NCBI GenBank assembly: GCA_003576915.1
Contig: QEVF01000005.1
Span: 158,293 to 222,292, forward strand
Length of the DNA: 64,000 nt
Origin: Planctomycetota bacterium
GTDB lineage: Bacteria > Planctomycetota > UBA8742 > UBA2392
Reading direction: 5' to 3'
Shown: piece after piece, positions 40,538 to 49,313 of the stretch
Position numbering within the stretch: the first letter of the stretch is position 1
How the letters are laid out: each line of letters opens with the position of its first letter
The notes under the pieces: generated by a model
The model's input: only the letters and a program-made list of their open reading frames with translations
What the model was told of the DNA's origin: nothing
The model's database searches: none
Made by a program: the position numbers and the translations under genes

Positions 40538-43219
40538 ATGCCTTCCGCCCGCCGCCTGAGTCTGCTGGTCTTCCTGTTCCTGGCCATGTGTGGCGCCTCG
40601 CTGGCGGGACAAGAGGCGCCCGCGTTGCCCGAGCTTCCTTCGCCCCCCTATGTGCGCGAGCACGAGCAGGCGCTCAAGGCCCACGCCGCGGCCGCCCTGG
40701 CCGAGCTGAGGGCGGCGCGCGAGCGCAAGAGCGAGGCCGACGCCCGTGCCGTGGAGCCGGGCATCACGGAAGAAGAACGAACCACTCGCCGCGAAACCGC
40801 AGAGCGGGCAGCGCAGGCCGTCACGTCGCTGGAGGCGCGGGTGCTGACGCTGGAGAACGCGGCCCAGGCGGCCCGTGCGGGCCCCAGCGCGGCCCAACTG
40901 GCGGCGCGCCAGGAGTACGACCGGCTCGTCAAGCGGGGGGAGGACGCCCTGGCCGAGCTGATCGGCGAGCCGCGCGCCGACCGCAGCGAGCGCGAAGGTG
41001 CGCTGGCCAGGGCCATTCGCGAAGCGGAAGAGGAACTAGGCCGGGTCTCGAGGCTGTCCGCCGAAGCCAGGGAATTTGACGGTCCCAAGTCGCGGCTTTA
41101 CGAGCGTCTCAACGACCTGGAGAAGCTCGACTACGAACTTCGCTGGGCGGAGCAGCGGCTGAAACTTTCGCTCGACGAGTACGACCATCTCGTCGAGCAG
41201 GTGTTCAGTGCCTATGTGTCCTATGAGTCCCGGGGCCTGGAGGCCCTGCAGGCACTCCGGGAGGCCCGCGAGGGGCAGTACCCCCTGTTTGCCGACAGTC
41301 CGGCTGCCTCGCTGCCGTTGCCGCTGGCCGCCCGTTCCCTGGCGGAGGTCAACACGCTGCAAGGCGACATCGAGCAGCGCCTGGATCGCCGAAGGGGAAG
41401 GCAACCGGCGGACCGGTTGAAATTCACCCTCTTGATCGGGCGGCTGCGCGAGGTGCAGCAGGAAATCGACCTGCGCGAAGACTACAAGGAGCGGCTGGAC
41501 GCCGAAGTGGAGACCCTGAAGGACCGCGGTGTGGCTGCGCCGCGTGACAAGGACCATGCCGGGTCCGAGAAATCGAACCGGGGCAAGGCTCTTGCCGAGT
41601 ATCAGGAGCTGTCCGAGCGTATCGACGACTTTCTCGTGGAGGCGTCCGGCATCGAGGACGAGTTGAAACGGCTGCGCGAGGAGCGTCTGGCGCTGGTGCG
41701 TTTGTGGGAAGAAAAGCAGCGGGTTGAAGCCAGGGTGGCCGCCATCGTGGGCGAGACCCAGGGCAAGATTGCGGCCCTGGAAGCCGCGTTCGCGGCCCCG
41801 GCCGGGGCTGACCCAGGCCAGGTGCGGTCGGCGGAACGCAACAAGGCCCTGTATTTTCCCTGGCTGCGGCTGGCCGCGCTTCATGAGGAGCTGGAGGCCC
41901 AGCAGGAGCGGGAAGGCGCGGCCAGGCGCGATACGCGCTACGCGCAGACGCGCGTGGAGGTGCTGGACCGCCGCATGCGAAGGCTGGAAGACCGCAGCGC
42001 GGAGATCCGGCGCGTGCTGTTGCCCCAGGCTCGCGAAGCCTACCGCGAGAGCCTGCTGCGCACCGCGGGAGACCGCGCGTTGCGGGTGATTGCCGTGGTG
42101 CTCGCCGCATGGTTCCTGACCTGGCTGATCCGCGCGGGCAGCCGTCCGCTGATTGAGCGTTACGTCCGGCGCGCCAGCACGGAGGTGGACGCCAAAGTGA
42201 GCGACGCCCAGCGCGGCCGCACGCTGGTCACGGTCATGACGGCGACCACGCGGCTGGTGATTTTCGTGGCGGCGGTCATGGCGATCATGGCCCAGTTTGA
42301 TGTGGACTACGGCCCGCTGCTGGTGGCTGCCGGCGGTGTCTCGCTGGCGGTGGGCTTTGGCGCGCAGTCACTGATCAAGGACTTCTTTGCCGGCTTCTTC
42401 ATTCTGCTTGAGGGCCAGTACAGCATAGGCGATGTCGTCGAAATCAACGGCAAGACGGGCACGATCGAGAGCCTGAATCTGCGCACCACGGTGATCCGCT
42501 CGCTCAACGGCGACGTCCACACCATACCCAACGGCCAGATTTCGCTGACGACCAACCAGACCAAGCTCTGGTCGCGCACGATTGTGGACATCAACGTCGC
42601 CCACGAGGAAAACGTCGAAGACATCATGGCCGTGCTGGATGCCGTGGCCAGGGCCATGCAGCAGGACGAAGTCTGGGGCCGCAAGATCCTTGACTCGGTG
42701 GTCATGGGTGTGCAGGGCCTGGGCGAAAACGCGGTGGTGATTCGCGTGCTGCTCAAGACCCGCGCCGGCGAGCAGTGGGGGGCTGCGCGCGAGTACCACA
42801 AGCGTGTAAAGCTGAAGTTCGACGAACTCGGCATCGAGATTCCGCGGCCCCAGCGCGTGGTCAGCCACCGGGCAACGGACGAAAAGGCCTCAGCCTCTGC
42901 CATGCGCAAGAAGCGCGCCGCGGTGCTGCGCTTTGTTCGCGCGTCCCGGGGCGAGGCGCTGCCCGACGAATTGGAACTGGCTGCCATGTCCGTCGAGGAG
43001 CGCGACCGTGCCGCGACGCTGGCCAAGCTGACGACGGACAAGCCGGCGGGCTCGGGGCCGGACGCGAAAGCCCAGGCGGCCGGCCCTCCGGATGCCGAGC
43101 GCCTGGCGGAAAGGATGGCGCAGGACGCTGCTGCCGTCCCGCGCCCTGAAAGCCCGCCGCCCGCTCCAGACGTCCAGCCCAAGGCCGCGCCGGGTGAAGG
43201 CCCCCGGCCCGCGAGCTAG
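40538..43219 (+). CDS. Large MscS-family mechanosensitive channel with periplasmic coiled coil
   Basis: 893 aa from ATG 40538. A signal peptide (LSLLVFLFLAMCGASLAGQ) is followed by ~480 residues of mostly coiled-coil periplasmic domain (HEQALKAHAAAALAELRAAR and onward), as in MscK/YnaI-type large channels. Three hydrophobic helices follow near 515-620, the last being the pore helix (GVSLAVGFGAQSLIKDFFAG). The MscS beta domain (FILLEGQYSIGDVVEINGKT, TIPNGQISL) and alpha/beta domain (ARAMQQDEVWG, VIRVLLKTRAGEQW) are complete. A Pro/Ala-rich tail of ~110 residues ends the protein. Role: osmotic release valve of the inner membrane. A T8 tract precedes the gene at 40484-40491. It converges with the porin gene. 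Confidence 0.9.
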   Translation: MPSARRLSLLVFLFLAMCGASLAGQEAPALPELPSPPYVREHEQALKAHAAAALAELRAARERKSEADARAVEPGITEEERTTRRETAERAAQAVTSLEARVLTLENAAQAARAGPSAAQLAARQEYDRLVKRGEDALAELIGEPRADRSEREGALARAIREAEEELGRVSRLSAEAREFDGPKSRLYERLNDLEKLDYELRWAEQRLKLSLDEYDHLVEQVFSAYVSYESRGLEALQALREAREGQYPLFADSPAASLPLPLAARSLAEVNTLQGDIEQRLDRRRGRQPADRLKFTLLIGRLREVQQEIDLREDYKERLDAEVETLKDRGVAAPRDKDHAGSEKSNRGKALAEYQELSERIDDFLVEASGIEDELKRLREERLALVRLWEEKQRVEARVAAIVGETQGKIAALEAAFAAPAGADPGQVRSAERNKALYFPWLRLAALHEELEAQQEREGAARRDTRYAQTRVEVLDRRMRRLEDRSAEIRRVLLPQAREAYRESLLRTAGDRALRVIAVVLAAWFLTWLIRAGSRPLIERYVRRASTEVDAKVSDAQRGRTLVTVMTATTRLVIFVAAVMAIMAQFDVDYGPLLVAAGGVSLAVGFGAQSLIKDFFAGFFILLEGQYSIGDVVEINGKTGTIESLNLRTTVIRSLNGDVHTIPNGQISLTTNQTKLWSRTIVDINVAHEENVEDIMAVLDAVARAMQQDEVWGRKILDSVVMGVQGLGENAVVIRVLLKTRAGEQWGAAREYHKRVKLKFDELGIEIPRPQRVVSHRATDEKASASAMRKKRAAVLRFVRASRGEALPDELELAAMSVEERDRAATLAKLTTDKPAGSGPDAKAQAAGPPDAERLAERMAQDAAAVPRPESPPPAPDVQPKAAPGEGPRPAS

Positions 43220-43252
43220 CTCACGGCCGCCATGCTGACTTGCAGGGAGCCG

Positions 43253-44800
43253 CTAGAAAATCCACTGAAGCTGGAGGCGGATTTCCTGGAAGTTGCGGTA
43301 CTCGCTTACGCGCTCGACGCCGCTGGTCGAGTCCTTGCCCTTGCCCGTGCCGTGCGGCAACTGCTGGATCACGTAACGGTAGTCGAGCGTGAGCTTCAGG
43401 TGGTCGCCGTGCAGTTCGAGGCTGGCCGAGCCGCCCCATTCCACGGTGTCGGCGCCGAAGCTGTCGCCGTCCACGGGCTGGCCGGTGACCGTCTGACTGC
43501 CGAATTCGTCGTAGTTGACCAGCGAGCAGCGAGAGGCCAGCAGGGTGTCGATGGCCTCGATCTTGTAGGCAATGTCCACGCTGAAGCCGGTATCCTGCGC
43601 GGCGGCCGCGATATAGCGGCCCCGCAGGTTGGAGCCCTCGAGCCGGCCGTGATGGTGGAACTCGACGCGCCGGTAAAAGAGCGCCCAGTTCACGGAAATA
43701 CCAAAGCCCCGGAAGTGGCCGTCCACGGTCATGGCCAGGGTCTCGGCACGGATGAATCTGCGCCCGCTGCCGGGCGAGGGAATCACGCCGCTGGGGGCCT
43801 GCACCGCATGGAAGTTGTTGCCCAGCAGCGTGCCGCCGCCGTCCACGCGCGCGTTGAAGTAGCAGGCGGCAAGCCCCACCATGAACTTCCAGTCGTCCCA
43901 GTCTTCGCTGCTGCGCCCGTCGGAGGCACGCAGGCCGATGTCGCCCATGGCGTGGAACTCCACGCGCAGATTGAGCATGAAGTCGGCGTCCACGGAATCG
44001 TCGAAGCGGTCCTCCAGCAGGTCGCGGTCGGAGTTGCGGAAGTTGCCGGCCTGGTTTTCGAGCGCGGCGGCGTTCTGCACGCGCACGCCGTCGGAGCGCT
44101 GGCCGGCGAAATCGATGGTGGCGGTGGCGGGCCTTGCGTTCTTGCGCTCCAGCACGCCGTTGTAGATGCCCACGCTCCAGAACAGCACGCGCTCGGCCCA
44201 GAAGTCAGCCACGCCCGCGATCTCAAGGCCCTTGGCAAAGCCCTGGTCAAAGGCCTTGTCCGCCGACGAACGCTCAAGAAAGGTGCGGCGGCCGGGGTCC
44301 ACGCCCTGCTCGTAACTGAAGGGAGTGCGCTGCTGGCCCGCCGTGAGGTTGAACAGGGGCAGGGGCTCCCAGCGGAACCAGAGTTCGTCAAAGGCCAGGC
44401 CGCCGGATTCAGAGAGGGGCGCGAGTTCGACGTTGTAGCTGTAGGAGGGGCCGAAGAGGTGGCCCTCCCAGCGCAGGCGCAGGTAATGGACGCGGAAGTT
44501 ATGGAAGTCTGCGCCGTTGTCTCCACCCTGACCGGAATTGGCGCGGACGTCGCGGTAGAGATAGCGGAACTGGACGAGCGACTCCATCTTCAGGGCAAAG
44601 CGCCCGTCCTGGCTGCGCCAGGTGAAAAGGTGGTCGCGCAGGCGCGTGGCCAGGCCCTGGTCTTCCTCGCCGGCCCCGGCCTTGAGTTCCTGAAGTTCGG
44701 CCTTTGCCTGGGCCAGGTCAGCTTCCAGGCGTTCGATGGGTGTGCCCGCCAGCAGGGGGGCGCAGAAGGCAAGAAGTGTGGCCGCCAGCCATGTCCGCAT
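43253..44800 (-). CDS. Outer-membrane porin, phosphate-selective porin (OprO/OprP)-like
   Basis: 515 aa. ATG 44800 with GGGAG upstream. The signal peptide MRTWLAATLLAFCAPLLAG is followed by a short coiled coil (IERLEADLAQAKAELQELKA), common as an oligomerisation segment in such porins. The rest is alternating amphipathic beta strands (FHNFRVHYLRLRWEGHLFGP, YSYNVELAPL, GLEIAGVADFW) ending in a terminal Phe (IRLQLQWIF), the BAM recognition signature of outer-membrane barrels. LTAGQQRTPFSYEQG and RRTFLERS match the porin O/P family. The substrate is unproven. It is monocistronic. The distal 3' end converges with the MscS gene. Confidence 0.82.
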   Translation of the reverse strand: MRTWLAATLLAFCAPLLAGTPIERLEADLAQAKAELQELKAGAGEEDQGLATRLRDHLFTWRSQDGRFALKMESLVQFRYLYRDVRANSGQGGDNGADFHNFRVHYLRLRWEGHLFGPSYSYNVELAPLSESGGLAFDELWFRWEPLPLFNLTAGQQRTPFSYEQGVDPGRRTFLERSSADKAFDQGFAKGLEIAGVADFWAERVLFWSVGIYNGVLERKNARPATATIDFAGQRSDGVRVQNAAALENQAGNFRNSDRDLLEDRFDDSVDADFMLNLRVEFHAMGDIGLRASDGRSSEDWDDWKFMVGLAACYFNARVDGGGTLLGNNFHAVQAPSGVIPSPGSGRRFIRAETLAMTVDGHFRGFGISVNWALFYRRVEFHHHGRLEGSNLRGRYIAAAAQDTGFSVDIAYKIEAIDTLLASRCSLVNYDEFGSQTVTGQPVDGDSFGADTVEWGGSASLELHGDHLKLTLDYRYVIQQLPHGTGKGKDSTSGVERVSEYRNFQEIRLQLQWIF

Positions 44801-44836
44801 GTCAGAACTCCCGCGACGATATCGCCGAAAACCAGC

Positions 44837-44859
44837 GCGGCGCCGGAGTCCGGCGCCGC
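44837..44859 (-). terminator. Terminator of the pyrH-frr unit
   Basis: Perfect inverted repeat GCGGCGCCGGA / TCCGGCGCCGC with a 1-nt centre, 21 bp past the frr stop, followed on the minus strand by GCTGGTTTTCGG, a short T run. Confidence 0.65.
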
Positions 44860-44880
44860 CTGGCGGCTGGGTGCCCTGCC

Positions 44881-45447
44881 TCAGGCCTTCATGACTTCTT
44901 CGGTCTTCTTCTTCAGGTTGTCTTCGATCTGCTTGTTGTACTTGTCCGTCAGCTTCTGGATGTCGTCCTTCAGTTTGCGGTGCTGGTCTTCGGTGATGGT
45001 CGATTCCTTGAGCGAGGCATCGCCGTGCTTCATGGCCTCGTGGCGCGCGTTCTTGATCGGAATCTTGGCCTGCTCGGCCATGTCCTTGACCTGCTTGGCC
45101 AGCTTCTGGCGCGTCTCCTGCGTCATCATCGGCAGCTTCAGGGTGATGATCTTGCCGTCGTCCTTGGGCGTCATGCCGATGTTGGCCGCTGAAATCGCGC
45201 CCGAAATCGCCTTCACCTGGCTGATGTCAAAGGGCTTGATCTGGATAGTGCCGGCGTCAGGCGTGCTGATCTGTGCAGCGCCCTTGAGCGGCGTGGGGGT
45301 GCCGTAATAGTCGAACTTGATGTTCTCGACCATGGCAGGGCTGGCGCGCCCGGCGCTGACACCATGAAACTGCTCGGCGAGGTGATTGAGCACCTTCTGC
45401 ATGGCGGCCTCTGCGGCCTTCGTGATCTGATCCGGCGTCTGGCCCAT
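44881..45447 (-). CDS. frr: Ribosome recycling factor
   Basis: 188 aa, full length. Hinge and head segments are canonical: SAGRASPAMVENIKFDYYGT, TPLKGAAQISTPDAGTIQIK, PMMTQETRQKLAKQVKDMAE and RHEAMKHGDAS. RRF splits post-termination ribosomes together with EF-G. It follows pyrH on the same strand, the near-universal order, but here 234 bp lie between them because of a MITE-like element (copy B). Confidence 0.95.
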   Translation of the reverse strand: MGQTPDQITKAAEAAMQKVLNHLAEQFHGVSAGRASPAMVENIKFDYYGTPTPLKGAAQISTPDAGTIQIKPFDISQVKAISGAISAANIGMTPKDDGKIITLKLPMMTQETRQKLAKQVKDMAEQAKIPIKNARHEAMKHGDASLKESTITEDQHRKLKDDIQKLTDKYNKQIEDNLKKKTEEVMKA

Positions 45448-45491
45448 GTTCGTTCTCCGTTATTCGTTCGTCGTCGTTCCTTTGCCGCCTT

Positions 45492-45648
45492 GGCGGCCGT
45501 TGAGCCTGTGGCATCCGGCCACTTTCCCAACCTGTTCCGGCCGGGGCGCGCCCGGCCTGACCTGCATTTCAGCAGCTTCTCAGCCGCCTGAAGTGGGCAA
45601 GCCGCTCAGGAACTGCTTCCGCAATCCGTGGTTCTGCGGCCTGCCTGC
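45492..45648 (+). mobile_element. MITE-like non-coding element, copy B (157 bp) between pyrH and frr
   Basis: Most diverged of the three copies. It begins GGCGGCCGTTGAG, contains TGGCATCCGGCCACTTT (as in copy C: CGGCATCCGGCCACTTT), GACCTGCATTTCAGCAGC, and GGGCAAGCCGCT, and ends TTCTGCGGCCTGCC, the imperfect inverted repeat of the start. Same length as copies A and C. It separates pyrH from frr, so their common transcript would contain it as a structured spacer. Confidence 0.6.
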
Positions 45649-45681
45649 TTCCGTCTGCCGATTCTTTGAAGGCACACGGCT

Positions 45682-46404
45682 TCAGGCTTCAATCAGCGTT
45701 CCCACCTTGTCGCCGCGAATGGCGCGCTCGATTTCGCCCTCCACTTTCATGTCGAGCACCATCAGGGGCATCTTGTGTTCCATGCACAGCGCCACGGCCG
45801 TGGCATCCATGAAGCGCAGGCCCTTCTGCAGCGCCTCAAGGTAGGTCACGCGCTCATAGCGTACGGCGTCTGAGTGCTTCTTGGGGTCTTTGTCGTAGAC
45901 CCCGTCCACTTTCGTCGCCTTGATGATGACGTCGCAGGACAGCTCGATGGCGCGCTGGGCGGCTGCCGTGTCCGTTGTGAAGTGGGGGTTGCCCGTGCCG
46001 GCCGCGATGATGACCACGCGGTTCTTCTCTAGGTGGCGCAGGGCCCGCCTCCGGATCCACTTCTCGGCCACGCTGGGAACGTCAATGCTGGAAAGCACCC
46101 GCGTCTCGAGCCCGATGCTCTCGCAGGCGTCCTGCAGCGCCATGGCATTGATGACCGTGGCCAGCATGCCCATGTAGTCGGCGGTGGCCCGCTGGATGTG
46201 CGGAATCTTCAGTTGCGCGCCGCGCACGAAGTTGCCGCCGCCCACCACCACAGCCAATTGCCCGCCCACCTTGTGGACGTTCTTGATGGACTTGGCCAGC
46301 GCCAGCAGCTCGTCGCCGGAAATGCCAAAACCGTTGGGCTCGCAGAAGGCCTCCCCCGAGATCTTCACCAGGGGCCGTTTGAACTTACATCGGTCAGCGG
46401 ACAT
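45682..46404 (-). CDS. pyrH: Uridylate kinase
   Basis: 240 aa, standard length. Amino-acid-kinase fold: RPLVKISGEAFCE at the start, VVVGGGNFVRGAQ as the phosphate loop, ADYMGMLATVINAMALQDA, FTTDTAAAQRAIEL, and the uridine/ATP segment IKATKVDGVYDKDPKKH. It makes UDP from UMP and ATP and is an essential, usually hexameric, GTP/UTP-regulated enzyme. First gene of the pyrH-frr unit, so tsf/rpsB are not upstream as they often are. The 184-bp divergent gap to citrate synthase carries a small inverted repeat (GCACATAGAATGTGT, 46458-46472). Confidence 0.95.
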   Translation of the reverse strand: MSADRCKFKRPLVKISGEAFCEPNGFGISGDELLALAKSIKNVHKVGGQLAVVVGGGNFVRGAQLKIPHIQRATADYMGMLATVINAMALQDACESIGLETRVLSSIDVPSVAEKWIRRRALRHLEKNRVVIIAAGTGNPHFTTDTAAAQRAIELSCDVIIKATKVDGVYDKDPKKHSDAVRYERVTYLEALQKGLRFMDATAVALCMEHKMPLMVLDMKVEGEIERAIRGDKVGTLIEA

Positions 46405-46515
46405 GGGTTCAACCCGCGGGTATGCCCGTTTCTAGCGATGGCAGGCTTCGCCCACAAGCACATAGAATGTGTTTCAGGTTTCAAGCAGGTCGCCGCGTCC
46501 CTCGCGCCGCTCTTG

Positions 46516-46543
46516 TTGAACTGGGAAAACTCAAGGCTAATAT
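46516..46543 (+). promoter_or_regulatory. Promoter of the citrate synthase gene
   Basis: TTGAAC (46516-46521), a 16-bp spacer and TAATAT (46538-46543) lie in an AT-rich patch 45 bp before the ATG. A short inverted repeat, CACAT-AGA-ATGTG (46459-46471), lies ~45 bp upstream of the -35 and could be an operator for this gene or for divergent pyrH. Confidence 0.5.
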
Positions 46544-46588
46544 CGCCGCACCTGATACTCACACAGCGGGCACTTGCCGGGGACATTC

Positions 46589-47743
46589 ATGACAGCCGAG
46601 AACCTGACCAGCGGGCGCATCCAGATCGCGATGGGCCTCCAGGACGTAGTGGTGGACGAATCGAAAATCTGCTTCATCGACGGCAAGCTGCCCAAGCTGC
46701 TCTACTACGGCTACAACATCCTTGAACTGGCCGAGAACTGCTCCTACGAAGAAATCGTCCACCTGCTTCTCAAGGGCAAGCTTCCCACCAAAGCCGAGCT
46801 GGCCGCCATCTCCAAAGAACTGATCGAAGCGCGCGGCTTGCCCGCCGACGTGCTGGACACGATCAGGAAGGCGCCCAAGAGCAGCATTCCCATGGACGTG
46901 CTGCGCACCGCCGTGAGCCAGCTTGCGCTGACCGACCCCAAACCCAACGACGACACCCCTGAGGGGCGCTACCGCAAGGCCATCCGCCTCACGGCCCTGT
47001 TCCCGGAAATCGTCGCCGCCGATTACCGCGCGCGCCGCGGGCTCGACGCCGTCAAGAACAACCCCAGGCTCGGCCACGCCGCCAATTTCATGTGGCTGCT
47101 GCACGGCAAAGAGGCGGGCCCGTTTGTGGTCAAGACCATGGATGTCGCGCTCGTGCTCCACGCCGAACACAGTTTCAATGCCAGCACGTTTACCGCGCGC
47201 GTGATTGCGGCCACGCTCAGCGACATGTACTCGGCCGTCACCGGCGCCATCGGCGCTTTGAAGGGCCCCCTGCACGGCGGCGCCAACGAGGGCGTGATCA
47301 AAACGCTGCTGGAAATCGGCGACGCGAGCAAAGTCGAGCCCTGGATTCTCGAGAAGACCAAAGACAAGGGCTTCCGACTGATGGGATTTGGCCACCGCGT
47401 TTACAAGGCGCTCGATCCGCGCGCCGTCGTGCTCAAGAAATACAGCGAGAAGAGCGGCAAGGAAGCCGGCATCACGAAGTGGTTCGAGATGAGCGTCAAG
47501 ATCGAAGAGATGATGAAGACGCGCGAGAAGCCCCTCTATCCCAACGTCGATTTCTACTCCGCCAGCACCTATTACACGATGGGCCTGCCGCCGGAAATTT
47601 TCACGCCGATTTTCGCGGTGAGCCGCGTGGCAGGCTGGTGCGCCCATGTGATCGAACAGCAGTCGCACAACCGCCTGATTCGTCCGGACTGCGCCTACAC
47701 CGGCGCCATGGACGTGCCCTTTGTTCCCATCGACAAACGCTGA
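46589..47743 (+). CDS. gltA: Citrate synthase
   Basis: 384 aa from ATG 46589 (GGGGA upstream; the longer frame adds only 5 residues). Short-form (CitZ-like) citrate synthase. Active-site regions: LHAEHSFNASTFTARVI, then GALKGPLHGGANEGV with the catalytic His, GFGHRVYKALDPRA with the second His, and DFYSASTYYTMGLPPEIFTP with the catalytic Asp. The C-terminus CAHVIEQQSHNRLIRPDCAY is typical. It condenses oxaloacetate and acetyl-CoA in the TCA cycle. The short form is usually not NADH-inhibited. A 2-methylcitrate synthase role cannot be excluded. It is a single gene, and its 3' end is followed 19 bp later by MITE-like copy C. Confidence 0.93.
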   Translation: MTAENLTSGRIQIAMGLQDVVVDESKICFIDGKLPKLLYYGYNILELAENCSYEEIVHLLLKGKLPTKAELAAISKELIEARGLPADVLDTIRKAPKSSIPMDVLRTAVSQLALTDPKPNDDTPEGRYRKAIRLTALFPEIVAADYRARRGLDAVKNNPRLGHAANFMWLLHGKEAGPFVVKTMDVALVLHAEHSFNASTFTARVIAATLSDMYSAVTGAIGALKGPLHGGANEGVIKTLLEIGDASKVEPWILEKTKDKGFRLMGFGHRVYKALDPRAVVLKKYSEKSGKEAGITKWFEMSVKIEEMMKTREKPLYPNVDFYSASTYYTMGLPPEIFTPIFAVSRVAGWCAHVIEQQSHNRLIRPDCAYTGAMDVPFVPIDKR

Positions 47744-47762
47744 TCCATCCCGCCCGTTGACT

Positions 47763-47920
47763 GGCAGGCCGTTGAAAAAGCGGCATCCGGCCACTTTTTC
47801 AAACCGGCCGGGCCGAAGCGAATTCGTCCCGACCTCCATTTCAAGCGGCCTTCCAGCCGCGTGAAATGCGCAAGCCATCCATGGCTCCCGTCCGGCGTCC
47901 ATCTTTCAACGGTCTGCTAG
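47763..47920 (+). mobile_element. MITE-like non-coding element, copy C (158 bp)
   Basis: Best-preserved copy. Left end GGCAGGCCGTTGAAAAAGCG, right end TTTCAACGGTCTGCTAG, an inverted repeat of 13 bp with one mismatch. It shares a 22-bp identical block and two others of 14-15 bp with copy A, which is in the opposite orientation. Internal stems: ATTTCAAGCGGC with GCCGCGTGAAAT (one mismatch) and CGGG/CCCG plus CGAA/TTCG. The right-end CTAG supplies the stop codon of the convergent gene 47917-48546, so insertion or excision here would alter that protein's C-terminus. Confidence 0.75.
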
Positions 47921-48546
47921 GTCGCGCCGCCCGGCCCCGGTTGGGGGGCAGGAGGCGCGGCTTGACGTTGGGCGCGCAGGCGTTGCAGCAATTCGAGGCC
48001 CGCGCCCTGGGGCTCCCAGGCCGGCCTGAAGGCCAGCGTCAGGCGCTCGGCGTAGAGCAGGGCGAGGCCGTCGTGGGCGAAGTCCGGGGCGGTCACCGGC
48101 GCCTCCGATATCTCGGCCAGCACGCCTGAAAGGGGCCAACGCCTCAGGTTGCTTTCAAGCTGGCGCACCAGCACGTCGTCGGGTGCAAGCGCACGGGCGC
48201 GCTTGAGCAACTGGGGCGCAAAGCGCAGCAGCAGGTCCGCCGACAGGTGCTGGCCCGGCGTGCGGGGACTTGGCCCCATTTCAACGTGGCGGGCGACCTC
48301 TGTGTCTGGTTCGTCGCGGCTGACCAGAAACCAGGCCGCCTGCCGGATGAACTCCGCGGCCATGAGTGCCGGGGCCGCATCAAAGCGAATGGCCTTGCCG
48401 GGCACGGTCAGGGCGTAGCGTTCAAACTCCTGTTCGAGGTAGCGGATTTCGTGGGCGTTGCGTTCCGGCGCCGGGGCGGGGCGCCGCTCGAACACGATTT
48501 CACCCGTCTTGAACAGGCGGGCCAGGAATTCGTAGAGGGTCGCCAC
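47917..48546 (-). CDS. Orphan bpX4-like protein of MoxR-vWA-beta-propeller ternary systems
   Basis: 209 aa. RQAAWFLVSRDEPDTEV, QHLSADLLLRFAPQLLKRA and RRWPLSGVLAEI followed by LALLYAERL match, from memory, the consensus of the bpX4 domain found in predicted MoxR-vWA-bpX ternary NTP-dependent systems. No MoxR ATPase, vWA or other bpX protein is adjacent: neighbours are citrate synthase (convergent) and a membrane protein. The DUF58/BatA pair at 18.9-21.8 kb is distant and of a different subfamily. The protein is cytosolic, helical and without catalytic motifs. Its stop codon is formed by the end of MITE-like copy C, which may have trimmed or replaced the original C-terminus (Pro/Ala/Gly-rich tail). 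Confidence 0.6.
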   Translation of the reverse strand: MATLYEFLARLFKTGEIVFERRPAPAPERNAHEIRYLEQEFERYALTVPGKAIRFDAAPALMAAEFIRQAAWFLVSRDEPDTEVARHVEMGPSPRTPGQHLSADLLLRFAPQLLKRARALAPDDVLVRQLESNLRRWPLSGVLAEISEAPVTAPDFAHDGLALLYAERLTLAFRPAWEPQGAGLELLQRLRAQRQAAPPAPQPGPGGAT

Positions 48547-48740
48547 AGGTGCAGTCTAACAGCGGCAGGGCCCGCCGCGCATCCTTCGCCCCAGCCAGAC
48601 CCCCGGGCGGCGGCCACGGTCCGAGTTCGCGGTGCTTGCCGCCCTGGTTGAGGTCTGCTTCAGCGGCCAGGGCTCGGCTTCGTTGCCGATCACCCGGTTG
48701 AGGCTCTCAGGCATCCCGAAGCGGCCGCCCCGGGACCCGC

Positions 48741-49313
48741 TCAACGGTTGAAGCTGGACTTCCCCGTAATCAGGTTCACGGTGATTTCCAGGTCCGGATC
48801 GCCCGTTTCGAAGACGTTCCTGCATCTGGCACGCCAGTTGTCGGGTGTCCCGCCGCAGGTGTAGGCAGAAGCATCGAAGAAGCGACCCGTGAGTTCTTCG
48901 CGGGTAGCGCCCAGGGACTTGATGTCAAGCCCTGTGTGCGGGCTGCGCTGATAGACCACCCGCGCGCGATCGCCGAGGGCGCCGAGGGTCGCCCGGGCTT
49001 CCGCCGAGCGGGCCTCCTGGACAGTCGCGTCGCTCCCGCGGGGGCCCGGCGCGCCGTCCGGCACAGAGGCAAAGATGCCGACTACAATCAGCGGCACGAT
49101 GATGACCGTCGCGATCAAGGCAATGGCCCAGGAGGGAATGCCGCCCTTGGCCCCTGCGACGGACGACCCAAAGGGCATGGCGGCGCTTCCTCCTTCATCG
49201 GGCGCAGCCGGGTGCGCCACGGTCGGAGCAGCCGCGGGCCGGGCCCCGCGTCCCTGAGGCAGGCGAAGCTGCGGCTGCTTGATGATGTGGGGGGGCCTGT
49301 CCGGACCGCTCAT
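48741..49313 (-). CDS. Single-pass membrane protein, possibly pilin-like
   Basis: 190 aa from ATG 49313; an upstream in-frame start would add 24 residues. Layout: cytosolic Pro/Ala/Gln-rich region (residues 1-65), membrane helix (IPSWAIALIATVIIVPLIVVGIF), then a ~95-residue extracytoplasmic domain (VQEARSAEARATLGALGDRA, VVYQRSPHTGLDIKSL, TCGGTPDNWRARCRNVFETG) ending LEITVNLITGKSSFNR. The soluble part has the helix-then-sheet rhythm and a cysteine pair reminiscent of pseudopilins, but the prepilin cleavage motif is absent and the long N-terminal extension is wrong for a pilin. Function unknown. The 194 bp between it and the bpX4-like gene hold nothing I recognise. Confidence 0.65.
   Translation of the reverse strand: MSGPDRPPHIIKQPQLRLPQGRGARPAAAPTVAHPAAPDEGGSAAMPFGSSVAGAKGGIPSWAIALIATVIIVPLIVVGIFASVPDGAPGPRGSDATVQEARSAEARATLGALGDRARVVYQRSPHTGLDIKSLGATREELTGRFFDASAYTCGGTPDNWRARCRNVFETGDPDLEITVNLITGKSSFNR

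Noticed and set aside
43232..45307. 691-codon plus-strand frame spanning the porin gene and part of frr
   Set aside because: It crosses two well-supported minus-strand genes and a terminator.
48559..48714. 52-codon minus-strand frame starting MPESLNRVIGNEAEPW
   Set aside because: No Shine-Dalgarno, Arg/Gly-rich translation typical of random GC-rich sequence, no neighbour support.
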